Shown here one piece after another: positions 14,247 to 16,337 of a DNA stretch of 16,337 bases. Made by a program: the position numbers and the translations under genes. Source of the stretch: Acidobacteriota bacterium (lineage in GTDB: Bacteria; Acidobacteriota; Vicinamibacteria; Vicinamibacterales; UBA2999). The stretch's first letter is position 1; each line of letters opens with the position of its first letter. The notes below the pieces were generated by a model. It saw only the letters and a program-made list of their open reading frames with translations. It made no database searches and was not told where the DNA came from. The DNA is taken from NCBI GenBank assembly GCA_020851835.1, contig JADZBZ010000103.1, forward strand, positions 1 through 16,337. The letters are read 5' to 3'.

Positions 14247-15401
14247 ATGCGCTTTGAGCCGAAACCTATGATCAGTGTCGCCGCGATCCGAATGCAGCAG
14301 TTCGGCGTGCAATTCTATCAGGCCTCGTTGACGGCCAGCGACATCGACAAGCTGGTCCGTTTCGAGGTGCTCAGTTACATCGATCAGGCGGGCGGCGTCC
14401 GCGGGGGGCGCAAGGGGCCGCAGTCGAAAATCAACTGGGACTTGCTGGAGCGGCGCATCGCGTCCAGCGAGAAGGCCTACCAACGCCAGATCATCCGGAA
14501 GAAGATCGAGGAGCTCGTCCTCTACTACGAGCAGTGCCGGCAGGCGCGCGATCTGCCGTCCATTCCGGGCGCTGTCATCATCTCGGCCGACGAGAAGCTG
14601 TCGTTCGATCCCATCGAGCCCGGGAGCGTCCTCGGCCGCCTCAAGGTGCCCGAGCGCGAAGGCGTGCTGCGCGCCATCGACGGCCAGCATCGCCTGCTGG
14701 CCCTGCACGCCGACATCGATCGCTTCGGCGACGAGTTGTTCACCGTGCCGGCGATCATCTTCGACCGCCTGCCCGAGGACCACGTCGTGCAGATGTTCGT
14801 GACCATCAACGCCAAGCACACCCGGCTGAACGCCTCGCACCTGGTAACGCTCTCCGGGCGCCAGCTGTATCGAGACGAGGCGCTTGCCGCGGCCCACGAC
14901 GTCGTGCGCGCCCTCAACGACCGGGAAGAGTCGCCTCTGCACGGCGACATCAAGCTGCTCGGTGTGGGCAAGGGCCGCGTGGCCCAGGCGCCGCTGGCGC
15001 AGGAGCTCAAGAAGCTCTTCGCCAACGACGAGGTGCTTGGAGGCGCTCGAAAGGCCGAGGCGTTCCGGGAAGACGCCAAGCGCTTCTTCGTGAACTACTT
15101 CAAGCAGATTGCGAACATATTCGAGCCGGCCTGGAACGGCCGCAAGTACTCGATCAAGTCGGCCGCCGCGCTGCGTGCCTTTATTCGCGTGGCCCCGGAC
15201 GTCGTGGAGAAGATCGATCAGCAGCACGCCGATCGAGCCGACGCGCGCGCGATCGGCCGGGTGATTTCACCGTGGGGCCGCCGCATCGGATCGCTGCGCT
15301 TCGAGACCGACGGTGCATGGAAGCGTCAAGGCACCAGCGTGGACGGTTTCTCCAAGGAACTCCGACTGGCCCTGCAGTACCCGGAAGGCGCCGTCGTCTG
15401 A
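14247..15401 (+). CDS. Orphan DGQHR-domain (DndB-like) protein
   Basis: This is a 384-residue protein from the first ATG, or 377 from the ATG at 14268 that the promoter position favours. The signature DGQHR lies at 145-149 in 'LRAIDGQHRLLAL', followed by 'FTVPAIIFDRLPEDHVVQMF' and 'VTINAKHTRLNASH' (185-197), the family's second conserved block. The N-terminus ('FGVQFYQASLTASDIDKL') also fits. DGQHR proteins include DndB, which regulates or assists DNA phosphorothioation, and DpdB of 7-deazaguanine DNA modification, both with a ParB-like nuclease-type fold. No dndACDE, dpd, helicase or methyltransferase gene is near, so the role here is unknown. The C-terminal half (about 255-384) is basic and helical and could bind DNA. 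It contains no membrane or signal sequence. Confidence 0.85.
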   Translation: MRFEPKPMISVAAIRMQQFGVQFYQASLTASDIDKLVRFEVLSYIDQAGGVRGGRKGPQSKINWDLLERRIASSEKAYQRQIIRKKIEELVLYYEQCRQARDLPSIPGAVIISADEKLSFDPIEPGSVLGRLKVPEREGVLRAIDGQHRLLALHADIDRFGDELFTVPAIIFDRLPEDHVVQMFVTINAKHTRLNASHLVTLSGRQLYRDEALAAAHDVVRALNDREESPLHGDIKLLGVGKGRVAQAPLAQELKKLFANDEVLGGARKAEAFREDAKRFFVNYFKQIANIFEPAWNGRKYSIKSAAALRAFIRVAPDVVEKIDQQHADRADARAIGRVISPWGRRIGSLRFETDGAWKRQGTSVDGFSKELRLALQYPEGAVV

Positions 15402-15674
15402 ACCGGTGCTGAATCGGGCGGCGCCCCAGGCGAGCGCTGCTTCGACATGGAAAAGGGGCAGTTCGCGTTGCCACGAACTGCCCCAAGAGTTGCCGCCAGC
15501 TTGGCTCCCCCCAGCATCTACGGCACAGTACCGTAGACAACAAACTGGCGACGACCTCCCCATAAACAAGGTTCGTGCCGTCTCTGCGGGAGCCGAGGTC
15601 AGGCCCATTCCCGCGATATTCCGACTGCGAGGTCAGCAGACACCTCCATAGATCGCACAGCATCGTCTCTGGAA
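15402..15674. other. Convergent intergenic region between the DGQHR gene and pxpA
   Basis: No credible gene is present. Besides the 11-bp hairpin, a second stem (CTACGG 15518-15523 with CCGTAG 15531-15536, 7-base loop) lies 34 bases further on. The base composition is slightly lower in GC than in the flanking genes. Confidence 0.55.
15455..15484 (-). terminator. Perfect 11-bp hairpin with T-tract; terminator or REP-like element
   Basis: GGGGCAGTTCG (15455-15465) and CGAACTGCCCC (15474-15484) pair perfectly around an 8-base loop. On the minus strand the stem is followed by TTTT (15451-15454), the layout of an intrinsic terminator for the pxpA transcript about 190 bases after its stop. The sequence also resembles the short palindromes mobilised by REP-associated tyrosine transposases, so a dispersed repeat is the alternative. 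It sits between two convergent genes, a usual place for either. Confidence 0.55.
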
Positions 15675-16337
15675 TTACAGTTCTGTGCCGGCCGGGCCCG
15701 CTCCGATGGCGGCCAGTTGGACGCCGCCCGCTTCGAGTGCCTGCCTGATGGCGCGGGCCAGCGAGGCGGCCCCAGGGGTGTCTCCATGCACGCAGATGGT
15801 GTCGGCGTCGAGGCGGACGAGCGAGCCATCTGCCGCGGTGACCGCCCGCTCGGTGGCCATGAGAACCGCCCGCGTCACCACGGCGGCTTCGTCGTGGATG
15901 ACGCTGCCGGGCTGGAGGCGCGACACCAGGGAGCCATCCGCGTTGTAGGCGCGGTCGGCGAACACCTCGGCCGCCACGCGCAGGCCCAGCCGGACACCTT
16001 GCTGCAGCAGTGGTGAGCGGGGGAGTCCGAAGAGGATGAGGCCCGGGTCCACGGCCTTGGTCGCGCGCGCGATAGCGGCGGCGAGGGCCTCGTCTCGGCA
16101 TGCCATGTTGTAGAGCGCGCCGTGGGCCTTGACGTGCTGCAGGCGTGTCCCCTGCGCGGCCGCCACGGCCGCCAGTGCGCCGATCTGGTAAACCACCATG
16201 TCCTCGACCTCCTGGGGCGTGCACCGCAGATCGCGGCGGCCGAATCCGGCCAGGTCGGGGAAGCCCGGATGGGCGCCGATGGCCACCCCCTGCGCTCGCG
16301 CCAGCCACACGGTCTCGCGCATCACGCCGGGATCGCC
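15675..16337 (-). CDS. pxpA: 5-oxoprolinase subunit A, LamB/YcsF family (5' truncated by window edge)
   Basis: About 220 C-terminal residues are visible. The frame stays open to the last base and begins inside 'GDPGVMRETV', so roughly 40-45 N-terminal residues, including the 'DLN.D.GE' opening, lie outside. Family motifs seen are 'GVAIGAHPGFPDLAGFGRR', 'HVKAHGALYN', 'AEVFADRAYNADGSLVSR', 'GSVIHDE' and 'CVHGDTPGAASLARAIRQAL'. PxpA, with PxpB and PxpC, opens 5-oxoproline (pyroglutamate) to glutamate using ATP, repairing a damage product of glutamine and glutamate. The gene is the last of its transcript here; pxpB and pxpC, if present, must lie upstream beyond the window edge. The stem at 15455-15484 may terminate this message. 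Confidence 0.95.
   Translation of the reverse strand, partial: GDPGVMRETVWLARAQGVAIGAHPGFPDLAGFGRRDLRCTPQEVEDMVVYQIGALAAVAAAQGTRLQHVKAHGALYNMACRDEALAAAIARATKAVDPGLILFGLPRSPLLQQGVRLGLRVAAEVFADRAYNADGSLVSRLQPGSVIHDEAAVVTRAVLMATERAVTAADGSLVRLDADTICVHGDTPGAASLARAIRQALEAGGVQLAAIGAGPAGTEL

Noticed and set aside
15518..15536. Small CTACGG/CCGTAG hairpin as a separate terminator or tRNA fragment
   Set aside because: The stem is only 6 bp, no T-tract follows on either strand, and no cloverleaf can be drawn around it.

Overview
The window is GC-rich bacterial chromosome with densely packed genes on both strands. I see no transposase, phage, tRNA, rRNA or CRISPR sequence. Several traits fit an environmental Acidobacteriota-like bacterium, perhaps of the Vicinamibacteria type: the base composition, a large secreted M14 peptidase, a Yip1-type membrane protein, and a lipoprotein with a 'GWALDD...VDG' Ig-like domain. 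This placement is an inference from gene style. No marker gene is present to prove it.

Layout from left to right. Positions 1-1846 (+) hold a tightly overlapping three-gene surface-glycosylation unit: the C-terminal end of a probable GT39-type polytopic glycosyltransferase cut by the window edge, a small Ig-like lipoprotein, and a GT2 polyprenyl-phosphate glycosyltransferase. Positions 1824-3717 (-) hold a Yip1-family membrane protein, a stand-alone response-regulator receiver protein and a RimJ/RimL-type acetyltransferase. A 489-bp gap (3718-4206) contains an AT-richer stretch with a terminator-like hairpin. Positions 4207-7227 (-) are pntA-pntB, the proton-translocating NAD(P) transhydrogenase. 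Divergent from it is fhs, formate-tetrahydrofolate ligase (7400-9019, +), followed by a GNAT-like protein, an OsmC-family protein and a translationally coupled membrane acyltransferase (to 11246, +). A 938-residue secreted M14 zinc carboxypeptidase-like protein lies at 11348-14164 (-). Divergent from it is an orphan DGQHR-domain (DndB-like) protein (14247-15401, +). The right edge holds the C-terminal part of pxpA (5-oxoprolinase subunit A, -), with a perfect 11-bp hairpin and T-tract between the two.

Functionally, PntAB supplies NADPH from NADH using the proton gradient. Fhs feeds formate into the tetrahydrofolate pool, whose later reduction uses NADPH, so the two divergent units could act together in one-carbon metabolism. 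The 1-1846 unit probably adds sugars from lipid-linked donors outside the cytoplasm. Most other genes look like independent housekeeping or accessory functions.

I do not see a convincing new multi-gene system. The points most worth following are the orphan DGQHR protein, a recurrent '-10 box immediately before ATG' arrangement that suggests leaderless mRNAs, a probable CTG start codon in the OsmC/acyltransferase pair, the GT39-lipoprotein-GT2 unit, and the hairpin at 15455-15484.
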